Origin: Lepas anatifera
Taxonomy: Eukaryota; Arthropoda; Thecostraca; Lepadidae
Direction of reading: 5' to 3'
DNA: 64,000 bases
NCBI GenBank assembly: GCA_034440635.1
Contig: JAOTON010000950.1
Location: 620,001 to 684,000 of the forward strand
Shown: piece after piece, positions 22,901 through 34,124 of the stretch
Position numbering within the stretch: position 1 is the stretch's first letter
How the letters are laid out: every line of letters begins with the position of its first letter
Position numbers and translations under genes: made by a program
The notes under the pieces: model-generated
Seen by the model: only the letters and a program-made list of their open reading frames with translations
The model's database searches: none
Told to the model about the DNA's origin: nothing

Positions 22901-24885
22901 ATTTCTTATTACCGTTTTCGAAACATAATAGGATGTGCTTGGGGTTTGTCATTTTATTTCAGAACCGAAGTGGTAAACGTCAAGGGGGAACGTCCATCTA
23001 AAGTGGGAGCCAGAGTAGGTCAATTTCATGCCTCAACAGAAATTTGAACTGTCTTTTGGTACATTGATTCAGCCTCCTCTGCCCCCTCTGCTGATGAAAC
23101 GAACCAAATGTCACTAAATATAATACACTACTGTCATAACACAGCACTTTAACTATGAAATCGCTTCCACCCAGGACCTGAATAATATTGATTCCACCTT
23201 GCTTCAAAAACACATGCTTTATAACGTGTATTGTTTACATTCTTTACTCTTAATGAAAACTTACTGAAGCCGAAAATAAAAGATGAAAGAAAAAGAAAGA
23301 CTCGAAAATATTTTTGTCAACGGCACATCGTTATGAAAAGTTCCATAATACTATGTGCTTATGCAGATTCATGCTTCCCTAGCAACACAATTCTAACCCA
23401 TAGTCTCCGGTGAGCACCACACGCGTGTGTGTCGTCGGTGGGCCAGTCGGCTATCGGTGGGACGCGCCGGGTGGTCGATTTTTGCGCACAGGGCGTCGCT
23501 CTTTGGCAGATTAGACATCAATAGATTAAAGAACGCAAAATTTAATTGATGTTATTAGAAAGCACAGGCACAGGGAAACATTTTCTCTGTAGGTCTTATT
23601 AAGGTGAATCACTGGCCATATCTAAAAAATTGTTTAAAAAATTGAATACAAATTTTCAAAACTTGAAAATAGTTATTCTTGAAAAAACTACATTTTCATA
23701 GCTGGATAATAGAACTTTAAACAAAATCACATTTTAAATGAGCATCCATAACCAGGGACTACACAGAAAATAATCATGGTATGCCACCATGTTTTTCCAA
23801 AAACACGGGTTTTACGATTTTCAGTAAGCTGTAACTCCAAAACGCGTTTTTTAAAGACAGAAATATTCTCAAATCTGAATTCTAGCCTCTGGTAACCCTG
23901 TGTACGAAGTTGGAACGAAATCTGAGACTATGCTATGCACAATCCAGGTGGTGCCTGGTCGATTCGTCCTGGAACGTCCCCTATATTAGCATGTTGTCCA
24001 ACATCTGTACCATTTACGCAACATGCAGTCTTCCATGCTTTGTAAGATTGGCATGCCATGTCAAATCCAACAATTAGAATGTAACTGCACGATTTCTGTG
24101 GTATGCGAACGTCGTCGGTAGATCTGTACCGTGAAAACCTAGGTATCACTGAATAGCCCTCACACTGCTACTAAGCGGGGAGCTATGATCTTTACTGCAA
24201 TATGAAAATATGACTATTTCCCTTAGCATTAAACCAAACCTGATTGGTTCTGGTGATAGGAGGGTGATGGTCTGAGAACAGAACACAAACTTAGCGTAAA
24301 AATAATTATGTGTTTGCACGATTCAGTATTTCAATTATAGTGCACCTCCTAATGTAAATAGCTTGCCTTCTTTGAGTTAGGCTGTCATGAGAAGCGGTAC
24401 TTGTTCATGGATAATTGTGAGGGTGAATAAGACAAATAGTCATTTTAGAAACACCAGTATGAACTTTTCTTAGAAGATATTTTGACCATAAAGCAAGCAC
24501 GGTTTTTTATTATTTGATTAAGGGCCAAAAATTTTAGGGGAGCGCAGAAGCCTCAGCATGCAGGGGTTATTTTCCCAACGGTGAGTCGATGCGGCTAAAC
24601 CGTTGAAGATTTTCCCTACAGTGAATGGGCAGATATAATTTTCTTTCCATATTCAGAGAATTGTTTTTCTCGGATTGAATCTAATATCTTTTTATTTCTG
24701 AATCCATAAATATTGCGTGTTTGTCCTCAGGCATGATGATGGTGCCACAGAACCAGGCGTTTCCGATGGGCCAGCAGCAGCCCATGATGGGCTTCGCCAC
24801 CGCCGCTCCTTCGCCTGTGCCTCCTCAGGCACTCAGCGCACCATCAGCGCCTCAGCCCGTTGTCGAAGACCTGGAAAACAAGTAG
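16888..24885 (+). CDS. Small type I membrane protein with Pro/Gln-rich tail, four exons (154 aa)
   Basis: Joined exons 16888-16987, 18633-18758, 19255-19338 and 24731-24885 give 465 nt with every intron in phase 1 and GT-AG borders. The product has a signal peptide (leucine run at residues 8-15, likely cut after VRA24) and a tiny ectodomain (25-34) with an N-glycosylation motif NDS at 27. One helix follows at about 35-57 (IVAIVLGSMAGVGGIAVIAW), then WYCYK and basic residues marking the cytoplasmic side. The tail has PKPPPPKP, seven glutamines (81-87), Met/Gln/Pro repeats and ends EDLENK. I do not recognise a family. The shape recalls small adaptor-type membrane proteins whose Pro-rich tails bind SH3 or WW domains, but that is inference. 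A further ectodomain exon in intron 1 would also have to be phase 1; I find none. Poly(A) signal at 25190. Confidence 0.8.
17013..17170 (+). mobile_element. hAT-like MITE in intron 1
   Basis: The 158-bp unit starts CAGTGGTGGATCTA and ends GATCTGCCAGTG, flanked by GTCACACC (17005-17012) and GTCACACT (17171-17178), a 7-of-8 duplication. It starts only 25 bases after the exon 1 donor site. Confidence 0.8.
17179..18632 (+). other. Remainder of intron 1
   Basis: AT-rich, with no repeat I can name. A frame open to 17535 contains several Cys and could be mistaken for an ectodomain exon, but it lacks acceptor and donor sites in the required phase. The intron ends TGCTGCCTCCACCAG; an in-frame TAA at 18611 shows that exon 2 cannot start earlier. 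Confidence 0.6.
18633..18758 (+). CDS. Exon 2: transmembrane helix and start of tail
   Basis: Enters in phase 1 (a Thr codon split A|CG) and leaves in phase 1 at GTCAGT. It encodes the hydrophobic helix with small Gly/Ala residues, then WYCYKNTRQDK and a PKPPPPKP stretch. The 126 nt fit 2+41x3+1. Confidence 0.85.
19255..19338 (+). CDS. Exon 3: polyglutamine and Met/Pro segment
   Basis: Acceptor TTCCTTCGACAG, donor GTAGGC, 84 nt, phase 1 at both sides. It encodes PPFP, seven Gln, then VMLVNPAGMQGFMVPT. The CAG/CAA run could be length-variable. Confidence 0.85.
19498..19620 (+). repeat. tRNA-like sequence, probable SINE head, in intron 3
   Basis: A box A-like TAGTTTGTAGAGCG at about 19509-19522 and a box B-like GGATCGATTCC at about 19581-19591 are spaced wider than in a functional tRNA, and the arms do not pair well. 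It is followed by non-tRNA sequence. This fits a tRNA-derived SINE or a decayed tRNA copy. Confidence 0.45.
19850..20700 (-). repeat. Dispersed repeat R, copy in reverse orientation (intron 3)
   Basis: Read on -, this stretch aligns by eye with 23440-24130 read on +. Shared landmarks are a GC-rich GCGCCGGG block, the phrase GTAACTCCAAAAC versus ATAGCTCCAAAAC, TTGGAACGAAA, GAGACTATGCTATG and CCTGGTCGAT. Divergence is substantial. The two copies are head-to-head in the same intron. No coding potential is evident, and the class is unknown. Confidence 0.6.
21085..21200 (+). repeat. Short GC-rich repeat, intron 3
   Basis: Contains TTGGTCCCGGCGCCGG and several TCCCGGCAA-like words. A related block in inverse orientation lies at 22490-22610, so the pair flanks the family A copy 4. 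The similarity is partial. Confidence 0.4.
21371..22206 (-). mobile_element. TTAA-flanked element, family A copy 4 (intron 3)
   Basis: A complete 836-bp copy between TTAA at 21367-21370 and 22207-22210, oriented opposite to A copy 1. Inverted ends, both GGTACC palindromes and the ACGGCGGCGC hairpin (21431-21453) are intact, so it is young. I count 16 AGGTCA/TGACCT hexamers in it, against fewer than one expected by chance. These include overlapping AGGTCAGGTCA pairs and an everted TGACCTGACCTAAGGTCAGG array at 21842-21864. No coding frame of note. Confidence 0.92.
22490..22610 (-). repeat. Short GC-rich repeat, inverse partner of 21085-21200
   Basis: On - it reads AGGTTCTATTTTTGGTCCCG and further CCGGGAC/GGCC words, like the block at 21085. 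It could also be an independent low-complexity CCCGG stretch. Confidence 0.4.
23440..24130 (+). repeat. Dispersed repeat R, second copy (intron 3)
   Basis: The forward partner of 19850-20700, with the same landmarks in the same order (GACGCGCCGGGTGG, GTAACTCCAAAAC, TTGGAACGAAA, GAGACTATGCTATG, CTGGTCGATTCG). Between them lie about 2.7 kb of intron with the family A element. Confidence 0.6.
24731..24885 (+). CDS. Exon 4: C-terminal tail and stop
   Basis: Acceptor TTTGTCCTCAG, entry in phase 1, GMMMVPQNQAFPMGQQQPMM then Ala/Pro/Ser-rich sequence and EDLENK, stop TAG at 24883. The repeated Met-Pro-Gln texture matches exon 3, which supports joining them. Confidence 0.85.
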
Positions 24886-25189
24886 CCAACACACTGCTAC
24901 ACTCCGCAGCTAACATGGAACTGTGGTGGCATTGTAGCCGTACCTAAACGGATAAGTAGGATATGCACATGTTTTTGTATCTTTGAGTCCGACGTCCCTG
25001 TGCCCGAGCCTCATTGTGACTCTGATGAGAGGCTTGCCAGGACCAGCTCTGGGTCTGTGGCGGCAATTTTCCAGTATTATTGGAGATTGTATGACGCTAT
25101 CTCATGCTTAATCATACTTACAGCTTGGAGTGTTTTTAAAAGTGGTTTGATGAAGAGAGAACACAATATCATAGTCGCCCCAGAAGCTC

Positions 25190-25195
25190 AATAAA
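25190..25195 (+). terminator. Poly(A) signal AATAAA of the membrane-protein gene
   Basis: Lies 305 bases after the stop codon, in AT-rich 3' sequence; the only AATAAA in that stretch that I see. Confidence 0.65.
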
Positions 25196-25244
25196 AATTG
25201 GCTATGATGTAGATCACCATAGTCCCCATCAACTCCACAAGCGG

Positions 25245-25340
25245 AATTTTTCTACTCCTCTTAGTTCTCGAGATCTCAGGGGGACCTATCAGGTCCCCCT
25301 CCAGTGCGCATTTGTTCCAGACCCCTCTGCAGTGCGGGTG
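25245..25340 (+). mobile_element. Solo right end of a diverged family A-like element (F)
   Basis: Reads TTCTCGAGATCTCAGGGGGA, a GGACC..GGTCC palindrome, then two inverted-end-like blocks, ending GCAGTGCGGGTG before TTAA at 25341-25344. The order matches the right end of A copy 4 (22130-22206). No left part is present. Confidence 0.6.
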
Positions 25341-25344
25341 TTAA

Positions 25345-26046
25345 GCTGGTCAAAATTTGGGTCCCTAGATTTAACACCGAGTTCGGTAGAACTGGTAGCC
25401 CTAAATTCCAACTATGTATGTAAGCTTTCCTGCCTTCAAAAACTTTTTTATATAGAGCTAGACCTGAGAACCGGGATCATATCCAACTTTGCTGAATCCA
25501 TCTTGGAACTGGAGACCATTTTATCCTCAAGCCCCCCTGATTGGCCCCTACCACTACCACTAGATTGGCCCCTACCACTACCTATTACATTTCATTTACC
25601 ACTATACATTAACATTTCCTGCACTGTGAACCAGTACCTTTGTAATTCGCGCCACTCGTTCAATAGGTGTTAATGACCCCTCTGCTTGATGCTCGTGTAA
25701 GTCTACTATGTCAAAAAGCAGCCAAAAGGCCTCTGAAAGGAAAGCAGTGTCATCCTAGTGTTAACATAAGTTCTAAAGAGTGGACCTGTTTTTTAATGAG
25801 TTCTAAAGAGTGGACCTATCATTCTTTGCTCCCCAATGAAGGTTGAAGCAAACATGTGTGGATCTTAGGTAAACCATTATTCTGAATAATATAGAGCTAG
25901 TATTTCAAATTCTCAAATATTGGACACGGGAGGGACATCCTTCTGCCGCACCCATGCTCAGAGATGTTCTACTCGCATAAATGCGAGTTTGGATATTCGA
26001 ATCACCGAGAGAGAAGGCAGGCCACACCACAGAAAGCAGGAGCGCT
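25345..26046. other. Unassigned, small local duplications
   Basis: Holds two short direct duplications: GATTGGCCCCTACCACTACC at about 25540-25582 and GAGTTCTAAAGAGTGGACCT at about 25770-25818. No gene or named repeat is supported. Confidence 0.4.
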
Positions 26047-26050
26047 TTAA

Positions 26051-27081
26051 CCCTCGCCCCACCGGGAGGGGGCCATCGATATGGCCCCCCTAAGGTTTTT
26101 CCGGGATAGCAAAAAAAACGACGAGGCGCAGCACCGCGGTTGAGGGCTCTACCTCTCACTGCATCATTTTCCCATCATCCCTGAAATTTTTTACCCCGGG
26201 TCACCCAAGGTCAGGTCACAAGACGAGGTCAACCAAGGTCACCTCACTTCACCTTTAGAGCTCTGTAAGAGCTACATTTCAAAGTCGATTGATTTGAAAC
26301 TTCCTACACTTCATGACCCCTCCAGGGTCTACAAGGTGTATATCCGGGATTTTTCGATTTCGTGCCCTGAGGTCGGGTCACGAGGTGACCTCTCCCATTG
26401 ACATAGCATGGGGAAAAGCTATTTCATGATATAAAAGCCACAAAAATGATTGCAAATACTCAGACTGCTCAGAACAACGTTTTTGGACACCCTTTCACGG
26501 ATCCCAGGGGTCATATTTGCCCTTTGACTTTTCCAAGGTCATCCAAGGTCACCAGAGGTCAAAAACAGTATTTTGACAATAACTTTTGACCTAATTAAGC
26601 TAGAGCGGTGAAACAAACACCATCGTGTTTGTCTTGTCACTGGCTTTCATTTGATATACGGCAAGGTCACTTTTTGACCTTTCGTGACCTTAGGTCATAT
26701 TAGGTCACGAGGTGACCTCTGGCGGTCAAACCACTGGCGGGAGGTCTTTACGTTCCACATAGCGGAAAAAGTACTGGCAATTTGCTATCAAATGTACTTT
26801 ATTAGGCCTCAATAGCTCTAATGACATAAGAGTTATGCCCAGTTTGCTTAATCATTGCATATTTGAGTGAAAATAGCCGATCTTGACCTAATTTGACCTC
26901 TGGAGGTCAAACCATTGACCTGAGCACTAAAACATGCGAAGTAATTTCTTACTGAATTCACGCGAGCTTTCTATTGCACTTTGCAGATTTGCGCTAACGC
27001 CCATATTTTCGGAGTTAGAGGGGGCCATCGATGGCCCCCCGGTGGGGCGAAGGTGGCGCCGGACCCCCGGTGGGGCGCGGG
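26051..27081 (+). mobile_element. TTAA-flanked element, family B copy 2
   Basis: A complete 1031-bp copy between TTAA at 26047-26050 and 27082-27085, with CCC...GGG inverted ends and CCATCGAT palindromes. It is uninterrupted at TTAA 26596-26599, the empty counterpart of the family A insertion in B copy 1. AGGTCA/TGACCT motifs are dense (for example 26200-26250 and 26660-26720). Very similar to copy 3, so recently spread. Confidence 0.9.
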
Positions 27082-27085
27082 TTAA

Positions 27086-28089
27086 AGACTGTTCAAATTG
27101 GAGACTGGGGAGAAAGCAGAAACATGATACAAACAAGTTTACGTGAAAGTAGATGTGCGTGATAAACTTTCCGACCGTATTCACTTCTCTGCATATTCCT
27201 GCATGAAACAAAAATATCGAGTTGAGACAAGACAAATGCCAGTGTAAATCCCACTTTAGCAGTTTGAATGGAAAATACTTTTTAAAACTGCGATAAAACT
27301 CGGAAACGTAAAATACATAACGAGCACATAACAGTATGCTATTGGGAATGCTGTCAATACATGATAATGTGACAGATCAGACTCAGGATATGCACAGAAT
27401 ACAATTAAATATCTTCCTACCATCGGGTCTCACCAGACTAATAAGTCTTCTTTGGCAGAGCGTTTGGGAATATTTGGTATAGCTCTGGGTATGACGCTAT
27501 TCAAGGCTTCTCCAACCTCCTACTTATAATCTATTCATCAAGAACTGAAAGGCAGCTAGGCTGTATTGTAGTTGATACTGTTGCGTGCTGTGTTATTTAT
27601 GACGGTATATAGTTCTAATTAACAAATTGTATCTCAGCTTTCCCGAGTTTCCTTGCTAAGCGCAATTCCACAGTCGGTGAATGCAAGCAGAACTTTTCAT
27701 CCAAACTATTCGTGGTTGCCTCATCACTGATAACCTAGCTTAACATCAGAGAGAACGTGCCTTATTTCTTGTTGTCTTGTAATAAGATAGTTCTTGTGGC
27801 GTTTAAACGATCCTTAGAATTGAGCGTAGTATACATATATGGTGCGAATGATCCATTGATTTCCAGTGGGAAATGTGATGAACTGGAAAGACTATTTATG
27901 AAAAATTGGATGCACTGATCCCAACAGATTTTTGACCAGTACTATATACCACAACATGCTGCAATTGGATTGCTCTGTGTATTGTGCTGTATGTGAATGT
28001 TGACACTTTCAGTTGCCGTAAGACAGTATTTTTGGTCATCTTAAACCAGAATAAACGGAATATAAACGGTCAAAATAATGTTTTATATC
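27086..28089. other. Unassigned AT-rich spacer between B copies 2 and 3
   Basis: I see no gene, named repeat or splice-flanked coding segment. Confidence 0.4.
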
Positions 28090-28093
28090 TTAA

Positions 28094-29122
28094 CCCTCGC
28101 TTCACCGGGGGGCCATCGATGGCCCCCCCTAAGGTTTTTCCGGAATAGCAAAAAAACGACGAGGCGCAGCACCGCGGTTGAGGGCTCTACCTCTCACTGC
28201 ATCATTTTCCCATCATCCCTGAAATTTTTTACCCCGGGTCACCCAAGGTCAGGTCACCAGACGAGGTCAACCAAGGTCACCTCACTTCACCTTTAGAGCT
28301 CTGTAAGAGCTACATTTCAAAGTCGATCGATTTGAAACTTCCTACACTTCATGGCCCCTCCAGGGTCTACAAGGTGTATATCCGGGATTTTTCGATTTCG
28401 TGCCCTGAGGTCAGGTCACGAGGCGACCTCTCCCATTGGAAAAGCATGGGGAAAAGCTATTTCATGATATAAAAGCCACACAAATGATTGCAAATACTCA
28501 GACTGCTCAGAACAACGTTTTTGAACACCCTTTCACGGATCCCAGGGGTCATATTTGCCCTTTGACTTTTCCAAGGTCATCCAAGGTCACCAGAGTTCAA
28601 AAACAGTATTTTGACAATAACTTTTGACCTAATTGAGCTAGAGCGGTGAAACAAACACCATCGTGTTTGTCTTGTCACTGGCTTTCATTTGATATACGGC
28701 AAAGGTCACTTTTTGACCTTTCGTGACCTCAGGTCATATTAGGTCACGAGGTGACCTCTGGCGGTCAAACCACTGGCGGGAGGTCTTTACGTTCCACATA
28801 GCGGAAAACGTACTGGCAATTTGCTATCAAATGCACTTTACCAGGCCTCAATAGCTCTAATGACATAAGAGTTATGCCCAGTTTGCTTAATCATTGCATA
28901 TTTGAGTGAAAATAACCGATCTTGACCTAATTTGACCTCTGGAGGTCAAACCATTGACCTGAGCACTAAAACATGCGAAGTAATTTCTTACTGAATTCAC
29001 GCGAGCTTTCTATTACACTTTGCAGATTTGCGCTAACGCCCATATTTTCGGAGTTAGAGGGGGGGCCATCGATGGCCCCCCGGTGGGGCGAAGGTGGCGC
29101 CGGACCCCCGGTGGGGCGCGGG
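28094..29122 (+). mobile_element. TTAA-flanked element, family B copy 3
   Basis: A complete copy of about 1029 bp between TTAA at 28090-28093 and 29123-29126, nearly identical to copy 2 over its whole length and in the same orientation. It lacks the family A insertion. Interior AGGTCA arrays are as in copy 2; no coding frame. Confidence 0.9.
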
Positions 29123-29321
29123 TTAAAACGCATGGTTAACCTTGTCCTGAAGTATACATGCTATCGCTTTCAATTATAATAGCCTACACCTATTACACCT
29201 ATTCTCTTTCCAATAAACCTAGTAAACCACTTCTCTTTCCACATACATAACATTAGGTAATTATTTGTTGTGATATTGCGGCAGCTTCCTTTTCCGGAAC
29301 CTCTGCGTGCTTTATCGTATT

Positions 29322-29327
<6 letters not shown>

Positions 29328-29391
<64 letters not shown>
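29328..29391. repeat. (AT)n microsatellite
   Basis: About 64 bases of uninterrupted TA repeat. Confidence 0.95.
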
Positions 29392-29394
<3 letters not shown>

Positions 29395-29639
29395 TAACTA
29401 TCTAAAAAAAACATCTAATAATGTTCCCGTATCCCACACGAATAACGTAAGGGAATATCTAGGAAAATCACTCGAGGATTCCATCTTGAGATCTCGCTCA
29501 TAATGCATGGGGAAAAACTCACTAGTAGGTTTTAATTTCAACACTTTTCAAGATCACCTTGCAGAACTAGATGCTCCTTTCATTACTTTCAAGCCGATGG
29601 GTTTTTACTCGTGTATTTTTCATTTGGCTTATAGTGTAT

Positions 29640-29860
29640 CGAGAACGTCCCCAAGGATTTTTTTCTGGGAAGTCCGGAAAATGGTCGCGCGCAGAAAGTG
29701 ATACGATAGAGCCTAGCCGTGCCTTAAATCGCTGCTCTTTGATCCTTTCACATTTCCCTCTGATCAAGGTCATATCAGGTCAGATCATGTGTCTAGGTTA
29801 AGTGACCTCACCTAAAAATTTTTAAACCTGCACTGCCTCTACACATATGATTCAATTTAA
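29640..29860 (+). mobile_element. Diverged fragment of an AGGTCA-bearing element (E)
   Basis: Follows the left part of family B (CCCC.AAGG, TTTTTTCTGGGA, then AAGGTCATATCAGGTCAGAT and GTGACCTCACCTAAAAA) but is heavily diverged and has no TTAA ends. Confidence 0.5.
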
Positions 29861-30164
29861 ACTAACAATGATATTGTAGCAATGCCCCAATAGTTATCCA
29901 ATCTCGTCTGGTTGTGACGGACATTAGGGGTTCACCATACATTACGTAACGTATGTTTGTGGGATTTTATCCCCCTTCCCAGGTAAATATTTTGACACCC
30001 ATGTGTAACGTTTGACAACGCTGTGGCGTCTTCCTCCCACCCCCTCTCTGCTGTACATTTGAGTACTCTATGTACATACAGCTCCAGCGGAGTGAGCATG
30101 GAAACATCCTGTAGTACCGGTAACATATTTTTTTCGACCCCAGTTGACCTCAATGTAGACTTGA

Positions 30165-30865
30165 CACGCGCCCCGCTGGGGGCGAGTTTCACCCCTTCTA
30201 GATTTCGCCAAACAAGGCAGATAAGAATAAATGCAGAACAACGGAACTTATAATACCTTATTTATGATCATTTTCACGCATCTGACCAAATTCCCTAGGT
30301 CAAGTCATGTCGGATAAGGAGATATTCAAGGTCAAGCGACCCAACCTCATAACCCAAAATCACGAGTTTGAAGCGGCGCCAAAGGAACATCTGCCAACTG
30401 ATCAGTTTCAAAATTTCGCAATATGATAAGGTCCTTATGGCCTAAAAATCTGCTGTCTTGGAATTTCTGTATCAATGACCAAGGATTGGGTCAATATTTC
30501 GGTCACTCCATTACAAGTCTGTGGTGAAAAATAGAGAGGGCTTATTTTCCGTAAATACTGTTAAGATCAACTTGAAAATCCTCATACCATGTATTCTTAT
30601 TATGATCTTGACCATAAGTTGGTCTTTTAACCGTTTGATCTCTCAAAGGTCATGTGAGGTAACACGAGCATACAGTGATCATTTTGTCAATAACTTCGCA
30701 CTGATTTGAGACAAAGCTTTCATTTTGCTTGCATTGTGCTCATATAGCGACGGGGAGTCCATTGATATGAAACATGACTATACCAGGTCACTATGTGCCC
30801 TTTCCCTAGCGTGATGTCAGGTTATTTTCATCATTTGACCTAGCAAGATCATACATATAATAATA
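30165..30865 (-). mobile_element. TTAA-type element, family D copy 2, one end decayed
   Basis: Begins CACGCGCCCCGCTGGGGGCG after TTGA (TTAA with one change). The sequence then runs as the reverse of D copy 1, from its right end (CAAGGTCAAGCGACC, TTGAAGCGGCGCC) to its TTTGACCTAGCAAG block near 30840. The far terminus is not found. Confidence 0.65.
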
Positions 30866-30969
30866 AAGCAATAATAATAAAGCAATAAAGCATATAAAAA
30901 CAAGTCAATAATAAAGCATTCTATTTGCCACAACTAGAGGACTCCCATAATTGCTAAATATTTTCTTAT

Positions 30970-30990
30970 TTATATATATATATATATATG

Positions 30991-31051
<61 letters not shown>

Positions 31052-31066
31052 GTATATATTATTATG

Positions 31067-31105
<39 letters not shown>

Positions 31106-31180
31106 AAATATATGTATAAAATTTATATATATACATATATAATATATATCATATATATTTTATTATATATGGGCGAAAAT
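30970..31180. repeat. Long AT/TATA microsatellite, imperfect
   Basis: About 210 bases of TA repeat with scattered interruptions. The 360 bases after it show nothing I can name. Confidence 0.95.
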
Positions 31181-31543
31181 GTATACCAAGGATCCCGGTG
31201 GGGAACGTTTTAACCTAAATATCAGGCCACTGTATCAATTTATATTTCCAGGGGCCTTCAAATAGCCCTTAAACACCGTTCTTTAAGTTGTTAAACGGGA
31301 TGAATAGTGTCAAAATCGAATCTGCGTGCTATTACAATTACAGCCTGGGGGTAGTTTATAAAACTAATTAAGGCTACTGACCTGTAGCGCCCTAGCTCCA
31401 AGTACTGAAAAGGCAATTAAAACGCTTTGAAAAGGCGTTTGGAAAATGTTTCTATAGCTATATTGGTTACGGCAATAAACAAGGGTTTCTATATACATAA
31501 AATTTGATTAAATTCGAACCCTTTTAACTTCTAGAGACCTTAA

Positions 31544-31800
31544 CACGCGCATTGACGGGGGGCGGGTACTTTCCCCCTTGAGTTTTTCGGAGATAGCATA
31601 AAAACGGCGGCGCGTAGCGCCGCTATACTTGGCATACCTCTTCTCTCATAATTTTACAACTTTTGTCAAAATTTTAAGGTTAGGTCATTTCAAGTCAGGT
31701 CACCAATACAGGTCAAGTTACCTGATCACAAACAAGTTTAAGATAACATATTTCGGAATAGAGTGAACTTATCCGATTGAAACTCCTATCACATAATGGG
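31544..31800 (-). mobile_element. TTAA-flanked element, family A copy 5, truncated
   Basis: TTAA at 31540-31543, then CACGCGCATTGACGGGGG, the CGGCGGCGCG hairpin and the AGGTCA cluster. Homology to A copy 4 ends near 31800 at CACATAATGG, with no second end. Confidence 0.8.
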
Positions 31801-32674
31801 CACATGACATAGACATGACATAGACTGTTTTTTCCTCCATCATTCTATTGCCCTTAGTTTTCGAGTAAGAGGTAGGCCTTTTTGACCACCCCAAACATGG
31901 CGAGCGTGGTGGCTCATGTCCTCCACCCAGGCGAACGGTAGTCCCACCACACGCATTTGCTATTTTCTAAAGGAAGATTATGTTTATTTTACAACCTCCC
32001 AAGCATGCAAAATCGAGCGGCAGTTCCACACGGGAAGGGGGCGGAAACTACCTTGCTCATTCATCTTGGACTGATCTCACAGGAAACCATGAAGCCCAAA
32101 CAATTCACGGCCTTCTGAAACTATCTGAAGTCAAGAAAAATGTACGAGGTCAGTCTTTTGTCAGTCAAGTTGACAGCCAGACCACAAGAAGTAAAAGACC
32201 GCAGCATAATAATATAACTGGTACAAATAACATGTACGTAATATAACTAATATAAAATATTTTCCCATTTCAGCTTAACATATCAAACAAATAAAGCGGC
32301 CTCAAAAATAAGCCAGCCTCCGGAAAGCGATACAAGATATCGAAGGAAACCGACTTCTAGCCTGCAGTAAGCTGACAACACAAAAGTAGGCATCAAAATT
32401 AATTTTGCCTGTTCAATAGGTCGGAAAGTGAAATAGCTTGACTTGGTGTCTAAGTGAGACTTGACGTGGAATAAAGTGTCTGGTGAAGTTGCGAAACTAG
32501 CAGCAAAAGTTAAGGTTTAGCACTGGGCGCTATATAACCTTTAGAGTTGAGACGCCCTTAAGCCCAAATAATCAATCACTCAGCACAATGCTGTTTGGTA
32601 CCTGGGATTTATCCGTAAAATAGCTAGCAAAAACTCAGGATCTGGGGTCATCCGCCAACAAAACAGCTCAAATA
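31801..32674. other. Unassigned sequence
   Basis: An 88-codon frame on + (31980-32246) is without motif or splice context. No repeat recognised. Confidence 0.35.
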
Positions 32675-32678
32675 TTAA

Positions 32679-33548
32679 CGCGCACATTGACGGCGGTCTG
32701 AGCCACCTTCGCTTTGACGGGGGGCGGGAACCCACCCTCCCCTAAGATCTCGATAATCACGCTAGTGTAATGAAGAACGTTAAACGGCGATGGGTAGCAC
32801 ATTCACTTATCAATCGAAAATATTTGAATCATTTTTTTGTCAGGTCATATTTAAGGTCACTAGAGGTCAAAACATGCCGTCATAGGGATAAAATGTAAAT
32901 GAAGGTTTTCGGTCGTTACATCTGAACAAGTTAAGATAGAGCAAAACAATTTGAACTGTATCAATCCTCGCAGCTAGCCAAATCGAATGATATATAATAT
33001 GACATTGCTAGATCAAATCAAGGATTTGACCTGACCTGAGGTCAGTTCAAGGTGAAATTAGGTAAAATTAATTACATTAGAACCGCAAAGACAAGGTGAA
33101 TCTAATGCAGCTAAAATAAACGCTCTATCACCATTTGTTACTGAGTTATTAAGTCTAAACCATATTTCCCATGTATTTCCAATGGAGAGGTCATGGCTCG
33201 TACCTGACCTTAGGTCGTCGATATAAGAAATACTCGGAACATATTTTGGAATAACTCGGTAAGGGCCCATTATGTGATATGAGTTTCAATCGGATAAGGT
33301 CACTTCCTGTTCCGACTTATGATTATGCTATCTTAAACTTTTTGAGGTCAGGTCATCTTGACCTGTACTGGTGAACTGACCTGAGATGACCTAACTTCTT
33401 AAGATTTTGACAAAAGTTGTAATAATTATAAAAATAGGTATGCCAAGCGGCATACCCTGGCATACGGCGGCGCTACGCGCCGCCGTTTTTATGTTATAAC
33501 CGAAAAACCCGAGGGAGTGGCGGGTACCCCCCCCCGTCAATGCGCGTG
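32679..33548 (+). mobile_element. TTAA-flanked element, family A copy 6
   Basis: TTAA at 32675-32678; the right target reads CTAA at 33549-33552, a one-base change. 870 bp, same orientation as A copy 1. Ends and palindromes carry point changes (CGCGCACATTGACGGCGG). A short duplication GGCATACCCTGGCATACGG sits beside the right hairpin (33450-33470). AGGTCA motifs retained. An older copy. Confidence 0.85.
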
Positions 33549-33729
33549 CTAAAACTAATAAGCCTACCCCTATGCATATCCGAGCATCCAACCAGTAGCA
33601 CATAAAAGCTAAACTAAAGGCTGTGTAACCGGAGCTGTTTCATCAACTTCTCGTAAACGGAACTGGGGACAAATCGCAACGGATGCTTATGGCTCAGGCA
33701 CTGCGGTGCAGTCTCTGCTTAGCCACCTG

Positions 33730-34110
33730 GTTAATATGCTGTGCCGCCTTACTGAAAGCTTTGCGGTACAACCCAGTCTTCCCTCCAGCCGGGAAAGGAT
33801 ACTGTGCCGTTTTACTGCACGACCTTGCGGTATAGTAGAGCCTACCTCCGGTGAAGATGCTGTGCCGCCTTACTGCACGACTTTGCGGTATAGTATAGCC
33901 TAACCTCCAGTGAAGATGCTGTGCCGCCTTACTGCACGACTTTGCGGTATAGTATAGCCTGCCCTCCAGTGAAGATGCTGTGCCGCCTTACTGCACGACT
34001 TTGCGGTATAGTAGAGCCTGCCCTCCGGTGAAGATGCTGTGCCGTCTTACTGCAAAACTTTGCGGTATAGTATAGCCTGCCCGCCAGTGAAGATGCTGTG
34101 CCGCCTGGCT
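33730..34110. repeat. 59-bp minisatellite, about 6.5 copies
   Basis: Copies of GATGCTGTGCCGCCTTACTG followed by CACGACTTTGCGGTATAGTA and CCTCC.GTGAA start at about 33855, 33915, 33974, 34033 and 34092, with two diverged copies before. Confidence 0.9.
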
Positions 34111-34124
34111 TTGCTGTGGAGGGG

